A stretch of 64,000 nt of DNA from Lethocerus indicus (taxonomy: Eukaryota; Arthropoda; Insecta; Hemiptera; Belostomatidae). A program made the translations under genes and the position numbers. This document shows positions 10,500-22,279 of the stretch, in pieces; positions within the stretch are counted from its first letter, which is position 1, and each line of letters opens with the position of its first letter. Where the stretch lies: assembly GCA_019843655.1 (NCBI GenBank), contig JACDQD010000001.1, forward strand, positions 42,786,230 through 42,850,229. The letters run 5' to 3'. The notes under the pieces were generated by a model, which saw only the letters and a list, made by a program, of their open reading frames with translations, was not told the DNA's origin and did not search any database.

Positions 10500-13090
10500 G
10501 AAAAATAAAATCGTTATCGATATTTAGAATATAAAAATATCACGGATACTCGCAATATTTAAGCTTAAATAAGGCGTTTAAACGGTCTGTTTCATATGGA
10601 CCGGAGGGGAAGATAGGTGGCAATTATTAGGCGAATAAACGCGGGGTGTCGCAGGATCGGTGTCCGGCGATAAATAAAGCCCTGGTTAGGATACAATTCT
10701 GTTTCTATTTACATTTTGGTCGGTGGCGGGGCGGGGGTGCTGCCTTTGTTTAGTGGACGCGCCGTTTGATATACGCCCGTTTGAATATACCACCGTTTGA
10801 ATATTGTCCCACGCTAATTCGGGCTATGAGTTCGCGCCGGAAAAGCCTTGTAAAAATTGTCTGCCGGCCTCGACAGTATTTCTCCTAGACAGGCCGTACG
10901 CTATCCAACGAATGACCGATGGTCACTCTAGTCTTTTATGGCAGGTAAATGGCGTAGTGGAATTGATTTACAATAGGCATTCCTTTTTATTGTGTCAGGA
11001 CTACAGTTTTTAAGATTATATCTCTTAACAGTGCGATTTGATAACCCAAATGTACTTTGACGGAGAATTCATCAGCCGTTACTAAATAGTGAGGAAATCA
11101 CGTGGCCATTTCCTCTTGGAATGGCGGTCGGAATTTTCAGAAAGCTGACGCGAGGAAAGTTCTCGAATCGAAGGATCGGTGCGATGGGATAGTTTTGAAC
11201 GCAAAGACGTATAGAACGTCGATTAGAAACACATGGTGGGGCGTTATTTCATTTTATGAACGATTATGCATTGCACTACTTGAGTAGACGGCGTGGTGGA
11301 TCCCCACAGCTCAATTCCGTCGCCCAGTTAGGTTTAAAATACAGTTGTAAATTAATAATTTGTTCGTAGGTAATAGTAACTTAAGTAATAGTCCGTCAAC
11401 ATTTAAAATTTTGAAATAAATATATTGGATTGTTAATAAATCTAATTTAGATTACATATTTTGTAATCTAAGTCGTTGTCACAGACGACAGGTATTGACG
11501 TTCGGTCATGAATGATTACTTCGTGAGTAGAATAATTATATTGCGTCAGCAATAGAGCGTCCATTAGATCAATAAAGCAATTATACAGACGCCTAAATCG
11601 ACGGTAATATAAATAAAAACACGGAATATTTTTATTTTCGTCATTTATGAAAATATTAAGAGGTCACATACCCTTTAGACGAATCTCGGGATTGTCGGGG
11701 AGATCATGGGAGGCCAGCTGCTGTGCGATTAACTCCGGAATTTCTAAAACAAAAACAAGCTCACGATAATTATAGAATAGGGAAATGATAATTATAACCA
11801 CTTGCCACAATTCTCAGATTTAAGAATTGTATTTTTTAAATATTTCGTGTCCCAACAGATGTTTCGCTCTAGATTTCTATGGAATGGGAATCGGAAAGTT
11901 CTCTCGCCACATGCACTGTCCTTAACCGGGTACCTGCACTTAATCTGATCGGATTCCTCGAGTTATGTTAGGTTGAAATTTGTAAATGTACACTTTCGCC
12001 CAGGTCCCTGCTTAGGCAGAGGGACCAGTGCCGCTCGCCAAATAAGAACAGCGGTAAGAACTAGCGCACGATGAAGAACTTAGTTCAGAAGTTAAGGTTA
12101 ATATAAAAAATAAATAATAAAAAAATATATATAAAAGTATAACGGGCGAATAAATGTATTGCGAAATGACGGGCACTAATTAATTGCGCGGCGCTTGATA
12201 CTAGGCCCGCACGACAGAAGTCCAGCACTGGTCTAGTATACACTTTGCCCCGTGCTTTATTGTAGGCTTATTGACTCTGAAGATTCCACCTTTTCCCGGA
12301 CTATATATATTCTAAGTTAGTAGAATATAGTGAGCGAGGGACTGAAATAATATCGCATAGGGTAACCTCATATACTGTGCGGTAGTTGATACGTGGTCGA
12401 GATTCATCGCGACTGTTGTCCACGATCGGGAATGAACCGTAGCGACTCTTCGCCATTCCGCGTCGATAGTTATGCTTAAACTCGATCCCCGCCGGACATA
12501 ATTTTTCGCCTGGAATAAACAGCCATGACTCATGGCGTGCGGCCGACCTCACAATAACTCCCACTTAATGTAATTGGCATATAATAAATTCTGTGGCGTG
12601 GGGGCCAGCTATAAATTGCTACTGTTGAGTCTGAGTAGGGCAAATAATGCGGGGCTACGTTAATAACTTATAACGCATTAGCCAAACATAGGCCCCCGGC
12701 GTCTCCACTTACCTTGTCTCAAACAAATTACACAGCACGAAAAAAATAGGATTATACGGTTATTTGTATTCTAAGTATAAACGTAGTTATTAAAATTATG
12801 CGCAGTAATACGGATTATATTCCATAATAAAATGTGGGTTACAGAAATACAACGTAATTTACCTCTCGTTCGGTTTTAACTTCCTCGGTCCTTAGCCTCG
12901 ACGATATTCCAAACTCTGTTGGACAAGTAGATATATTGCATTAATTGACAAGAAACGTAACGACGTTGCTTACAAAAAAAAACAGTAATGTAAACAATCG
13001 ATCTCCCACAATCGAGCCAGAATGAGGTGCCCGAATTAATTATTTAACGTTTGTGAGACAGAAAATCTTCTTAAAATAACAGAGGAAATA
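10500..13090. other. Unassigned intergenic DNA with a family A-like segment
   Basis: The stretch at 11027-11070 (CAGTGCGATTTGATAACC...) matches 7240-7285 and probably belongs to a longer family A repeat. Overlapping minus-strand frames of 87 and 73 codons near 12301-12564 have no recognisable similarity. Otherwise nothing assignable. Confidence 0.45.
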
Positions 13091-13107
13091 TTTAACGAGT
13101 GGAGTTT

Positions 13108-13430
13108 TTTCTTTTTTATTTATTGTACAATCAATCTATAAAGTTATAATTACAATTGCGGAAAGTTTTTTATATCACTTGTTTCTCCCGATAAGGAAGG
13201 TGATGGCACTTTTGACGTCTTCCGGGTTTCAGAAGGTGATGAGTGAAACTCCAGGAACGGAGATTTTATAAATTCATCAAACGTTGGTACGTTGAGGTCG
13301 TGGAGAATTGTGTGATTTGAAACATACCGGTTCGAAGGACTTCCTATTGGTATCTCCGGATGCCAGCCATGTCGGAAATCTTGGTCGAACATAGTTCTAT
13401 GCCGTCTACGTCGGTTTCAATATGGCTTTC
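13108..13430 (-). mobile_element. Jockey-like LINE 3' remnant (best-preserved tail)
   Basis: Minus-strand reading gives GIELCSTKISDMAGIR near 13380-13425 (jockey 'YGIELWG...SNI..IQ'), then after a frame change YVSNHTILHDLNVPTFDEF (canonical 'yvsN..lh.DL.iPTv'), then a 'FLEFHSSPSE' block where the family has 'F..rL..HPN'. The frame continues to a stop near 13150 and the tail reads TTGTACAATAAATAAAAAAG. In the full element this is the end of ORF2, after the reverse transcriptase. Only about 320 bp remain, with at least one frameshift, so it is a 5'-truncated pseudogene. Confidence 0.75.
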
Positions 13431-13449
13431 TTGATTGTGAGTTTGTGAG

Positions 13450-14400
13450 CTATTCTAAACTGTTTTTTTTAGAATGAGAAATAAATATGTGAAAGTTCTA
13501 TCGAAGAGTATATTTAATTTTATTTTGAATTAAAAATTCATTCTTTCCAATATCAGAAAGCATACATTAAGATTTTAAATATTAGTATTAAAAGTCAATC
13601 TCCTCCCGACAGTTCTTGCCGTGGAGAATCGATATATATTTATGTATAACATTCATCGACAGAACCTCTCTATATTACGGCGAAACCGGAAAATAGCACT
13701 GGCCATGACGTCACAATTATCATAACATATCGTGTCGGGACGAAATCTAAGCTCGATAATATTTGTCGATGAAGTGACGGGAGGACCGCCCATCGAGTAG
13801 ATTTCGGTGGGCCGAGCCCCGCCCAGCACTCATTTATTATTCATCGCTCTTCTTAGTCTCTCCAGAGTGCCTACCGGCAACGCCGCCATGTTAAGCGTTC
13901 GCGTTGGCCTCGGCACAAAAGCTCTTAGTTTCGGACACCGCCTAAACGCAAAAAGGCGACCGAGACCGTTTTACGGGCCGCGGCGTTACGTCCACGCGAC
14001 GGACTGTGCAAAACCGGGCAATAGACAAATCGCTATCGGCCCCTTTCAATTTTTATTCCCCCAAAAAGAATGCGAGGAATAAGAAGTATATAAAAAAAAC
14101 TCCGCGGAGTCTCTCCTTCGGAGCGAATCCCTCGTCTGGGACAAAAGGAAAACAAAACTTGGGTCGATACCGCCCATTCCACACGCTCCCGTCGCGCGTT
14201 CCACAAAAAAATTAAAAAAATTTGTATTATCGTCGACCCACGAAAAGTCAACGGGAAGGAGGCGAATTTTTTGATAAAAATGTGGACCGTTTTAGAGCCG
14301 GGATGTTGGCATAAATTTTTGAATTTGCTAGCGGCCGGTTGACAGTGTTGAGCGGGCCGGTCTGATATACGACAGGGGGAGTCCCTCACGCACTCCAATA
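13450..14400. other. Unassigned intergenic DNA
   Basis: A GC-richer part at about 13680-14400 has overlapping frames on both strands (the longest, on the minus strand at 14033-14494, is 153 codons). None shows domain similarity, and their overlap in several frames argues for low stop density due to composition. Confidence 0.4.
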
Positions 14401-14406
14401 CGTGGC

Positions 14407-14430
14407 GGGTTTTCGGGGGTGGGGGTGGGG
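14407..14430 (+). other. Potential G-quadruplex
   Basis: Four guanine runs of 3, 5, 5 and 4 bases are separated by loops of 5, 1 and 1 bases. This satisfies the usual G3+N1-7 pattern on the plus strand. It lies outside any recognised element. Confidence 0.75.
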
Positions 14431-14854
14431 TATACGGTCGGGAGGAAAAAATATATAGGATCCCCATTGTTCCACCACCGCCGATAATCCTCACCCCGGC
14501 CTCACAACGAATTTATCGTTCCCCGTCCAAACCACCCCACCCCACCCTTTCTATCATACCGCTACCAATCTCCCATCAACCTAATCCCTAAGTAGGATTT
14601 GTCATGGGAATTCCATAACAAAATAAATAAATTTCCTTTTGCACCGGATTCCTACTTGCGATCGGTCGACTGACTCTACCTAGCCGTTGAGGTACCCGGT
14701 TGGTGCTTCCCGGAGTGTTTCGAAATACCTTCATTATTCATCCTGTATTCATTCCCCTATGAACGGCGAGTGGGGGGGAGAGAAGAAAAAGATAAGAACA
14801 GATTTCACGAGGATTTTCTTCGCCATATGAGAGCAGCTAGGGATGTTACTAGAA

Positions 14855-15180
14855 CGGACATCGAAATTGACTTGAGCCAACAAACTCACCATCTACAAAG
14901 CCGTATCGGAATCGACGTGGGCATACGGCATCGAACTATGGGTTACCATCGAGACATCCGACATTGCTCGCATCCGGAGTTTCCAATCGAGAGTACCATC
15001 CCTAATGCCGGTATATTTCTAATCGCACCGTTCACCACGGCCTCAACGTACCGACAAGTAACCGAGTTATAAAATCCCCGTTCATAATGTTTCATTCCCG
15101 CCTCGCTCCTCGTTCTGTTCCCTCTGTTCTGTTACCCATCCTGAATAAAAATCCTAGAACCCTTCGAGAGGTTCAGATCG
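14855..15180 (+). mobile_element. Jockey-like LINE 3' remnant with RT C-terminal segment
   Basis: In one frame from 14885 the sequence reads LTIYKAVSESTWAYGIELWV, then TIETSDIARIRSFQSRV, the conserved end of the jockey-clade reverse transcriptase. A stop in the same frame precedes it (S-K-L-T-stop-A-N-K). After a frameshift near 15000, GLNVPTSNRVIKSPFIMFHS continues the C-terminal domain to about 15110. No LINE tail follows, so the 3' end is also lost. The DNA at 14960-15060 is visibly homologous to the reverse complement of 13280-13400. Confidence 0.8.
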
Positions 15181-15189
15181 AACGCCCAG

Positions 15190-16650
15190 AACAGCGACTA
15201 AATCCCTTCTGACCCCCGTCATACGACCGCCAGTCGATGCGCACCATCCCCACCCCAATCCTCAAACCCGCCGCAAGCGAATTCCACACGATTTGATAAC
15301 CAAAGCTGTACGGATTTAGCGAACCGTGCCCCCGTAACCAGAAATAACACAGTCAAACGCCAATGGGGCGCCATAACCTCTGCCAGCATGTACGCCCGAG
15401 GAACATGAGAGTAACACTCATGTCCGTCTAAATTGATTTGTCGAACTCAATACCTCGTTATTTTTTGTACGAATTCTCCTATTTACTACTCGACAGTTGA
15501 ATTTGACACTCTGAATCGATTCGGGAATTAATCATCCTCTCCAATATTATGAATACTTCTTGCGTACATCAAGCTTTAATTATTTTTTTTCAATCCTGGA
15601 TCCTCACTTCTCCAAACGCAGGATCCATCTCGGCCATTTATCGCAAAGTAAGAACAGTTCAGTCTATTATATCTACTGAGAAATTCCGCTAAACCTCGGC
15701 TGTTGAGAAGAAGTGTTGCCGAAATTTTACCAACAACTATATAGATAAAAATAGCGATGGAGGAGAGGGGGTTACCGGTCCTCGAAACTACTTGGAATTC
15801 AAAAAAATTCTCAGAATTTTCGCCGGGGTGAAAAGGAAAGGGAAACGGAGAGAGTATTATGGGGAAGAAAACAGAACCGGCCGGCTGAGGAGTTTCACTC
15901 GGCGTGCGTGTATTTGTGCGCTGTATACAATGAAATCTCTAAAAGAATCCGGAGTTTCTTAAATAAGTGCGGTTTAGTGGCGGGCGTTCCGCATAATAAA
16001 ACGGGTGTGGGGACGTTACCTGCCTTTTCAAAAACTCCTAACTCCGGTGGCCGGTCCCTTTTCCCTTTTTCCCCGAGCGTTAGAGGAAAGAAGCTGTGGG
16101 GGACGCGCCCTGGGGGTTGTCCGGACGTTCCGAAGCCCCGAGGGTCGCCTGTTTTCGGGACAAGGGAGGACACCCGTGTAAAAGAGACCGTAAAATGTTA
16201 TGGTCCCGGGGTTTTAACCCTAAAAGCTCCGCGGTGAAGTGGGGAGTAGCCAGACTATTAATTAAAATGGAGGAAATTGCGGAACGGATTCCGGCCACCT
16301 ATTTAAACGCTCGGCTGCTAATTAGAAGTTCGTTCGTTGTCCGACGCCTGGACTTTGATTTATTCCTCGCTATACATTGTCCCGATTACCCACTACACCC
16401 TACCCGGAACCCAATCAAAACCTATTAACAGATATGATTTGTGCTTCGCGATGAGCTTCTTCGTTTTCGAATTAAACTAATAATTAGATATAATCGATCG
16501 AGTATATACGTATTTTATTTTACTACAATTCTTTTAAATGTAATGTCACAGAAAAAACCTCAATCGGTACAGCACCGATTAGCCGAATATATTTCATTAA
16601 ATATTTTACAGCTCGAATATTTCTACGAGATGGATTAAATATAATATGTA
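15190..16650. other. Unassigned intergenic DNA
   Basis: Contains overlapping frames of 92-110 codons around 15895-16428 within a GC-rich patch (about 15980-16250). No domain or splice structure is evident. Otherwise AT-rich with no recognised repeat. Confidence 0.4.
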
Positions 16651-16672
16651 AAGAACTACTACACAGAATTAC

Positions 16673-17074
16673 ATTGGGGTGGCAACTAAATAATTGCGGA
16701 CTTTTTCTTAATCCCGCGTTACTAGCTTCTTCTATATCGAACATTTGTTGGTACCCAAGATGTTTCAAATGGGTTTCAATGCACGGGATACAAAGCAATG
16801 CGGGATACGCTTCTCCGCTAAGGCGTGTCGTCGCATAGCGATCAGTATCGATTATGGACTTTATTTTTGTCATCGACTTCGACCGGACGGCCAGAGTGCT
16901 CCTCAACTTTTAATGAAAAATCGCCCGAACGAAATTTAACTAACCACTTTTCACATTGACGTTCTTTTAAGGCCTCACCACCGTACATCACGTTTTGTCA
17001 GCTTGCAATGCCTTTTTACCTTTACGAAAATAAAAATGCGAGATATAACGATAATGTTAATTTTGTTTCACCAT
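16673..17074 (-). pseudogene. mariner-type transposase remnant with one terminal repeat
   Basis: Starting at an ATG whose reverse complement is at 17072-17074, the minus strand reads MVKQN, stop, HYRYISHFYFRKGKK, then after one in-frame stop and a frameshift LKERQCEKWLVKFRSGDFSL, then SGRPVEVDD, and in the next frame KIKSIIDTDRYATTR and IETHLKHLGY. This order is the N-terminal, two-HTH DNA-binding half of mariner transposases (FRKG..., C..WF.KFRSGDF, SGRPVEVD, HLKHLGY). The catalytic DD34D half is absent: after HLGY the sequence runs within about 60 bases into a terminal-repeat-like end (GGGTGGCAACTAAATAATTG at 16677-16696, followed by CGGACTTTTT). It is a dead, internally deleted copy. Confidence 0.85.
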
Positions 17075-17079
17075 GTTTC

Positions 17080-18600
17080 AATCGATGTCAAACGGACACT
17101 ATTAATCAGATCGGGGCAAGTTTGCTACCGAATATTTCATAGAGTACCAAGTAGTAACATATCAGAAAACATCAGTTCGAAGATGTAATCATGCGTAAAA
17201 ATACAAATAATGCCATCTATCGGTGAAATCCGCAATGACATAAGTTATAAAAATATCCACGCTCTCGCCGGATATTCCGAGACATCTTCTCGAGGTTTTC
17301 CGGCGTAAATATTTTCCTCTTTGGGACAAATGCGGTGTCCTAATTCGAGCGATTAATTCGAGCGGTAAGCCGGAAGGGGAACAAAAAAGGTGAATAAGTC
17401 CCCGGGCACTTAGGGGTGCCCTCGGGGCAGGCGAATTTTCGCCCCGCGAAAAGGGGGACTTTCAATTATATCCGGTTCATTCATTCGGAAACTGATCCAT
17501 TGTTTTCAGCCTAGGGGGCCGTAAATGTTGACACTGTAAATGGCATAAATTAGTTAAGTTGCGGATGAAGGAAGTTTGCTAATTAGAGCTCTTTCTCGAG
17601 GGGACACTAGCTCCTTTTGACCCCACCCTTCTAATATAGTTCCGTCCGCCTCCGCCTCCACCGACCCCACACCGATTGCACTTTGCCGCCGCGTTCAACC
17701 TTTTTTCCATCGGTAAACACACAAGAATTACAATCAGAAAAAAATAATAGTTCCGTTCCCTAATTATTTCTTAGAGTAATGTAATTAAATTTAAATATAC
17801 TGTAGAATTTTTTCGAACCAATTTGTCCTGCAGGCCCGGACAGGGAATTATGCGGTCACGCCTCAAGTGGCTTTGTATTCTACTAATAGTTCAAACGTCG
17901 CTTGTTCGGCGTTCGTGTTTCGTATTCTCAAAATATAGAATGGCGCATTTTCATATCCATTTCTGAAAGCCCTACGTATAAACGGATATATCCCCGAACT
18001 TATATTGTACAAAATACTTATGATTCTCGTTGATTCTCAATCTGAAGCCACCAGAGTTTTATTGCTCATAGTATTTGTCGTTACAGCCGATAGAATTGTT
18101 CGAAACACTTTTCCCTCCGTGTTGCGGTCCCCATTAGCGACCTGTTGAAGTATCATATTAGGTTTTAAATTTACGAACTCTCTGTATGTCCCGCAGTGTC
18201 GCAGGGCTGATCGGAAGCTAGTTAGGACGATCGCGAGTTAGGATTTCGGATCCGATTGCGATTATGCGCTTTCTTTGTCTCAAGTTTATCGGTGTCCTCC
18301 GGGCTAATTTGAGTCGTCCGAGGGTTTGGCGAACCGTCGACGGGGATTTTGAATTTTACGAGCCTATACGTCCCGGATACTCGCCCCGCCTGATTTACGG
18401 CCACTACGTGGGTTGACCGCGGGAGCTTTTCATCTACACGTAATTTATCGTTTTCCTCAATGCGGTAGACGTGCTCCGGAGTTCGGGAGGAAATACACCC
18501 GTCAGAAATAATACAAGGGGAAAACATAAAACATAACCGCTGGCTACACCGGAACACGGAGTGCGTAGCCAGGCGCGGATAGCCGGCATTTTTGACAGCG
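17080..18600. other. Unassigned intergenic DNA
   Basis: A GC-rich, CG-rich stretch around 17270-17720 includes the near-tandem ATTCGAGCG at 17344 and 17356. The other terminal repeat of the neighbouring mariner copy may lie in decayed form near 17120-17155, but I could not confirm it. A 111-codon minus frame at 18222-18557 has no recognisable similarity. Confidence 0.4.
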
Positions 18601-18936
18601 ACGCTCCCACCGCAACGCTATTAGTTCTACTGCAAATTATAAATGGCCACTACTGAACTCCACCCTGACCTTAGCATACCGGCAGTCGACCGAGTCATAA
18701 TACTTCGGTTACTCAAATTTCATATCACTCCTTCTTCTCATCCCGATTCCTTCGTCCAATCCCCCTCATCCGTTACCCATCCATTAATCCCCATCTGCGG
18801 CTTAGACGCCACCGGCCCAGAGATCTTCTCTACTAGTTTTGGAGTCGAGTAGTCTCGAATAAGAAGCCAAGAATGTGAAGAAGCCAACCGCACTTATAAC
18901 ATGTAAGATAGTTGATTGTGCAATAACGAAAGTTAA
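18600..18936 (+). mobile_element. Jockey-like LINE 3' remnant with tail
   Basis: The frame at 18643-18852 reads ELHPDLSIPAVDRVIILRLL, then SSHPDSFVQSPSSVTHPL, corresponding to the family C-terminus 'LH.DLSIPTVDEVI ... LSSHPN.LV'. The following residues are a shifted version of the LKRRWPRDL end seen at 63.0 and 63.78 kb. The tail at 18889-18936 (CTTATAAC... TTGATTGTGCAATAA) matches the other tails with some decay. Orientation is plus, and only about 340 bp remain. Confidence 0.75.
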
Positions 18937-18939
18937 AAA

Positions 18940-20050
18940 CTACTAAACCCCGTCTATCCATTTCACTTTGTCGGTCGCATAAAACCTAAATGTTCAGTTT
19001 TTTCCTCTATAATTAGTCCAATACCCTCTAGTATCACCGGGCAGCTTGATTCCGATTGACCGGAATCTGACTCTCCGGAACCCCGATTTTAATTGGCGCC
19101 GGGCCAATTATAAACCGAATACAACTCCCTCACAGACTGGACCAACGTTCATTTCCCCCGTTAAAATACGGTGAAAATACGCGCAATTATTTAATCATTC
19201 TCCACACCTTTACCTCTCCTACTCTTAACTCGACCTTATAGTTTATTATCGGTATAACAGCCATAATAAAGTTCCTTTTTAGTTCGAAGCCGCCTTCCGG
19301 CTTTCTTCCACCGGTCGTTTGTTGCTCTTTTGTATTCGAGGCTTCTGCAATATTTTTTTATTTTCACCAGCTTACTCGATCTTAACCTACACTAATCACC
19401 ATCCTAAATCGAATGCGGTCAGCAATAATATCGGATATTTACGACGAGCACCGATGAAACATCCCGTTAGCACTATCATCGCAGGTGTAATCTTCTCTGA
19501 AGTACAGTTCATATTCGAGAATATATCCTATTTTACCGGCGATTAGTAGCAGAGCGGGGTGAACCGCCTCCATTCAGCGGAGCTAATTCAACCGGTATGT
19601 AACCGAGCGAACACGCCAGCCGCCTTTCATGTCCACTCAAGGACAAGCAGGGTTCTGGCCGGTGAGGTGATCTCTCTTATTGCCCCCGGGCGGCGTCTTT
19701 CATCGGGACGCGGCCCGAACAAAAGTGACAGCCGGGAAACGGGAGATGCACGGGGGCCGCGTCAAATCCGGAGAACCGGCTCCGATCGATGACTCGGAGG
19801 CTATTTACTCGGACGGGCATCGATCAAACCGAACCGAAATCAACCCCTAGAGGAGGAAGCCCGCCTAAAGTGGGGGGCCTTCAGAAAGGAAAGGACTCCG
19901 ACCTTCCAGACACTATCCCGACCGCAACTGAAGATCCTAGTATCACCATCACAGCTAATTATTGAATTCGTCCCATGTGACCCGCTTCCATATGGTTAAT
20001 ATACAACCATATATATTGTTAGTAGATATTGATCATATGTACATTCCCAT
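18940..20050. other. Unassigned intergenic DNA
   Basis: No gene recognised. GC-rich around 19555-19870. Short plus-strand frames here have no similarity that I can identify. Confidence 0.4.
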
Positions 20051-20051
20051 A

Positions 20052-20052
20052 G

Positions 20053-20105
<53 letters not shown>
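20052..20105. repeat. (TA)n microsatellite
   Basis: About 26 TA units, flanked on both sides by further TATATAT stretches interrupted by CCATA. Confidence 0.95.
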
Positions 20106-20106
<1 letters not shown>

Positions 20107-20109
20107 TGT

Positions 20110-21500
20110 TTTCATATATATATTGACCATACATACGACATTACAATTTACATTATTATTTAAGCCTTTCAATAATTATAGAATGTTTGTTATAATGGAC
20201 GCATAAACATGGAGGGTTAATAATAACTGTAAATATAGACTTCGTCCACTTCACTCGGTACGTTCACGACACTGCACTTTTTTCGAGCATCGTATAATAC
20301 TGCAGTATATGCACACTTGAAGGACTTGGTGGTGGGGGCTTTATAACCCGGCATATATTGCCCCATTTTCCCTCCTATCGCACTTAAGAACTCGGCGCTG
20401 TAATAAAAATACCCCCTTCGAGGGGTCATCCTGCCGGTAACTCTCGCCTTTTTTCAACGCGGTTTTGAGGCAGATTAGAATCCAGAAAGTGATGACGACG
20501 TCATTATATATGCGTGTCGTAGAACTGTCCAGCGGCCGAATGGTCAGGCTTTGCCATCATGGACGCCGTTGGACTTGAAGACAGCCGGCTTGGCTCTTAT
20601 AATATTAGTATTAATTTGATTCTACGGAATAAGTCAAGAACTAACTTACGACTTTCTTTGAAGAGAAACAACGCGAGGTTTCTGCAACGAAGGAATTTTA
20701 AAAAATGTAAAACGTCGGGACACAGTTATAGAAAATAATTAATAAATGCTATTTTATTTATAAAATGCCCCCAGATATACAAAGGGCAGATCTGCGGACA
20801 GATGGGTCCGCTTTTGTTCGGTAAAAAGCCCTTCGATGAGTCGATAAAGCGGACCAAAAATCCGTCATTAGACTCAAATCGCACATTATAGACAACGAAA
20901 TTATGTCGCGGAAATTTAAGATAATGGAATCTATTCCTTCGAAATCGGCATAATAGAGACGAACAGAAACGGGTCCGAGCGACCTCCACACTGCAACTTC
21001 CCCTCGAGGAGCCCTTTAAAGACGTTAAGATTATTATTTTCTTTATGGTAATGAATATGAAGACGCCGGCACCGGGGCCGGAATATTGCCCGCCGCCTGA
21101 AAATGTATAAGGCGACGCGAAAAGATATTAAAATTTGGGGCGTCGCCTTTTATACGAAGACGTTGGTAAGAAAAGGGATTACCTCGGGGAGGGCACCTGT
21201 TTGCCCTGTCCGGGGGGAGATATTGCCCTGTTTTGAACCGCAAAATAATGATATCGCCGAATCGATAAATATTTTCACATTTTCTAGATACTTGGTTTTT
21301 TATACCGCCGAGCGTTTATCTTCCACTTCTCTCGCCCGGTAACTGTGTACCGACTGCCTGGATTCCGCTCGACTGCTGCTATTCTTACCCTAAGAACCTA
21401 CTTCAGGAGCCCGTAATTTTAAATCTACTATTATGATAAGTAAGATAAAATGAATTAATAATGTGGTGAATAAGTTGATATCAATAAATTAATTAATAAC
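20110..21500. other. Unassigned intergenic DNA
   Basis: Two overlapping minus frames at 20726-20991 and frames at 21043-21342 show no recognisable domain. No repeat family member was found. Confidence 0.4.
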
Positions 21501-21504
21501 GGTG

Positions 21505-21640
21505 GTTCATTAAACGAACAAATTAACAATTTGAATTTTCTAGAGTTAATGAAAATTCATCTCGTTTAATTAGCGCAATTTCTAATTAAAGAAAAATTCG
21601 GCCCGACACCAGTGTTTGAACCCGGTGAATACAGTTAGTA
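21505..21640 (+). mobile_element. Family C element (tRNA-like, MITE-like end)
   Basis: TCTCGTTTAATTAGCGCAAT near 21561 is followed by AAAAATTCGGCCCGACACC and the reversed B box GTTTGAACCCGG at 21613-21625. The same order occurs at 55.61 and 59.88 kb. An oppositely oriented ATTAAACGA at 21509 could be the partner of the terminal repeat. No distal end was found. Confidence 0.6.
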
Positions 21641-21649
21641 GTAAATTGT

Positions 21650-22225
21650 CCAAAAACTATTATTGTGGATTCTGCTAATATGAATTCGAAGTAAACCCGA
21701 TGTACCCGGTTTTCTTCGAATTTTCTGTCGAATGTTCTTAATAAATAAGTAAATACGAGCCATTTGGAGAAATAAATGGCAAAATAAATATTCTAGGCTA
21801 TAATCCACTACGAAATGTTTTTGACTTATGAAATCCATCTGTAAGGCCTTATTCTGACCTCATCAGTCAAATACTTAGAAAGTTTGCGACGTTTCAGCGG
21901 ATTGGGCCCAAATTACACGCAACTAACTTGTTTGGCTAAATGCTTCAATAAGTCGATGAAAACTTATTAATGCTCCCATTGAGACTGTAAAACATTGTGC
22001 AGAATGTTTATCAACGAACGGTTTATTCTTTCGCGATTTTTCCCCCTCATCGATAAGACAAACATTTTACATATTTCAATTTACAAATTACATTACTCCG
22101 TTATATATTTCAAATCGACTTAAGGCTTCATTTAGGAAACCGCCAAGGCATTAAATCATCTTGTGTCAAAATTGCCTCTACTAAAAGATTAACAATGCTG
22201 GATAGAATGCTTGGGTTATAGAGTA
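21650..22225. other. Unassigned intergenic DNA
   Basis: AT-rich, with only short chance frames. Confidence 0.4.
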
Positions 22226-22229
22226 CTTA

Positions 22230-22268
22230 ATTACTGATGATGGGGAGAAACTGAGACCAGTCTAACTT
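22230..22268 (+). ncRNA. Family A hammerhead-like motif
   Basis: Plus strand: ACTGATGA, TGGGGAGAAACT, GAGACCAGTCTAAC. The CUGANGA box is intact and GUC-like AGTC is followed by TA, but the GAAA box is GAGA and the hairpin arms no longer pair, so this copy is probably inactive. Confidence 0.55.
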
Positions 22269-22279
22269 TGGACAGAATT

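Noticed and set aside
14033..14494. 153-codon minus-strand frame, the longest ATG-initiated frame in the window
   Set aside because: Overlaps frames on the other strand in a GC-rich patch, contains proline runs from a G-rich tract, and shows no domain.
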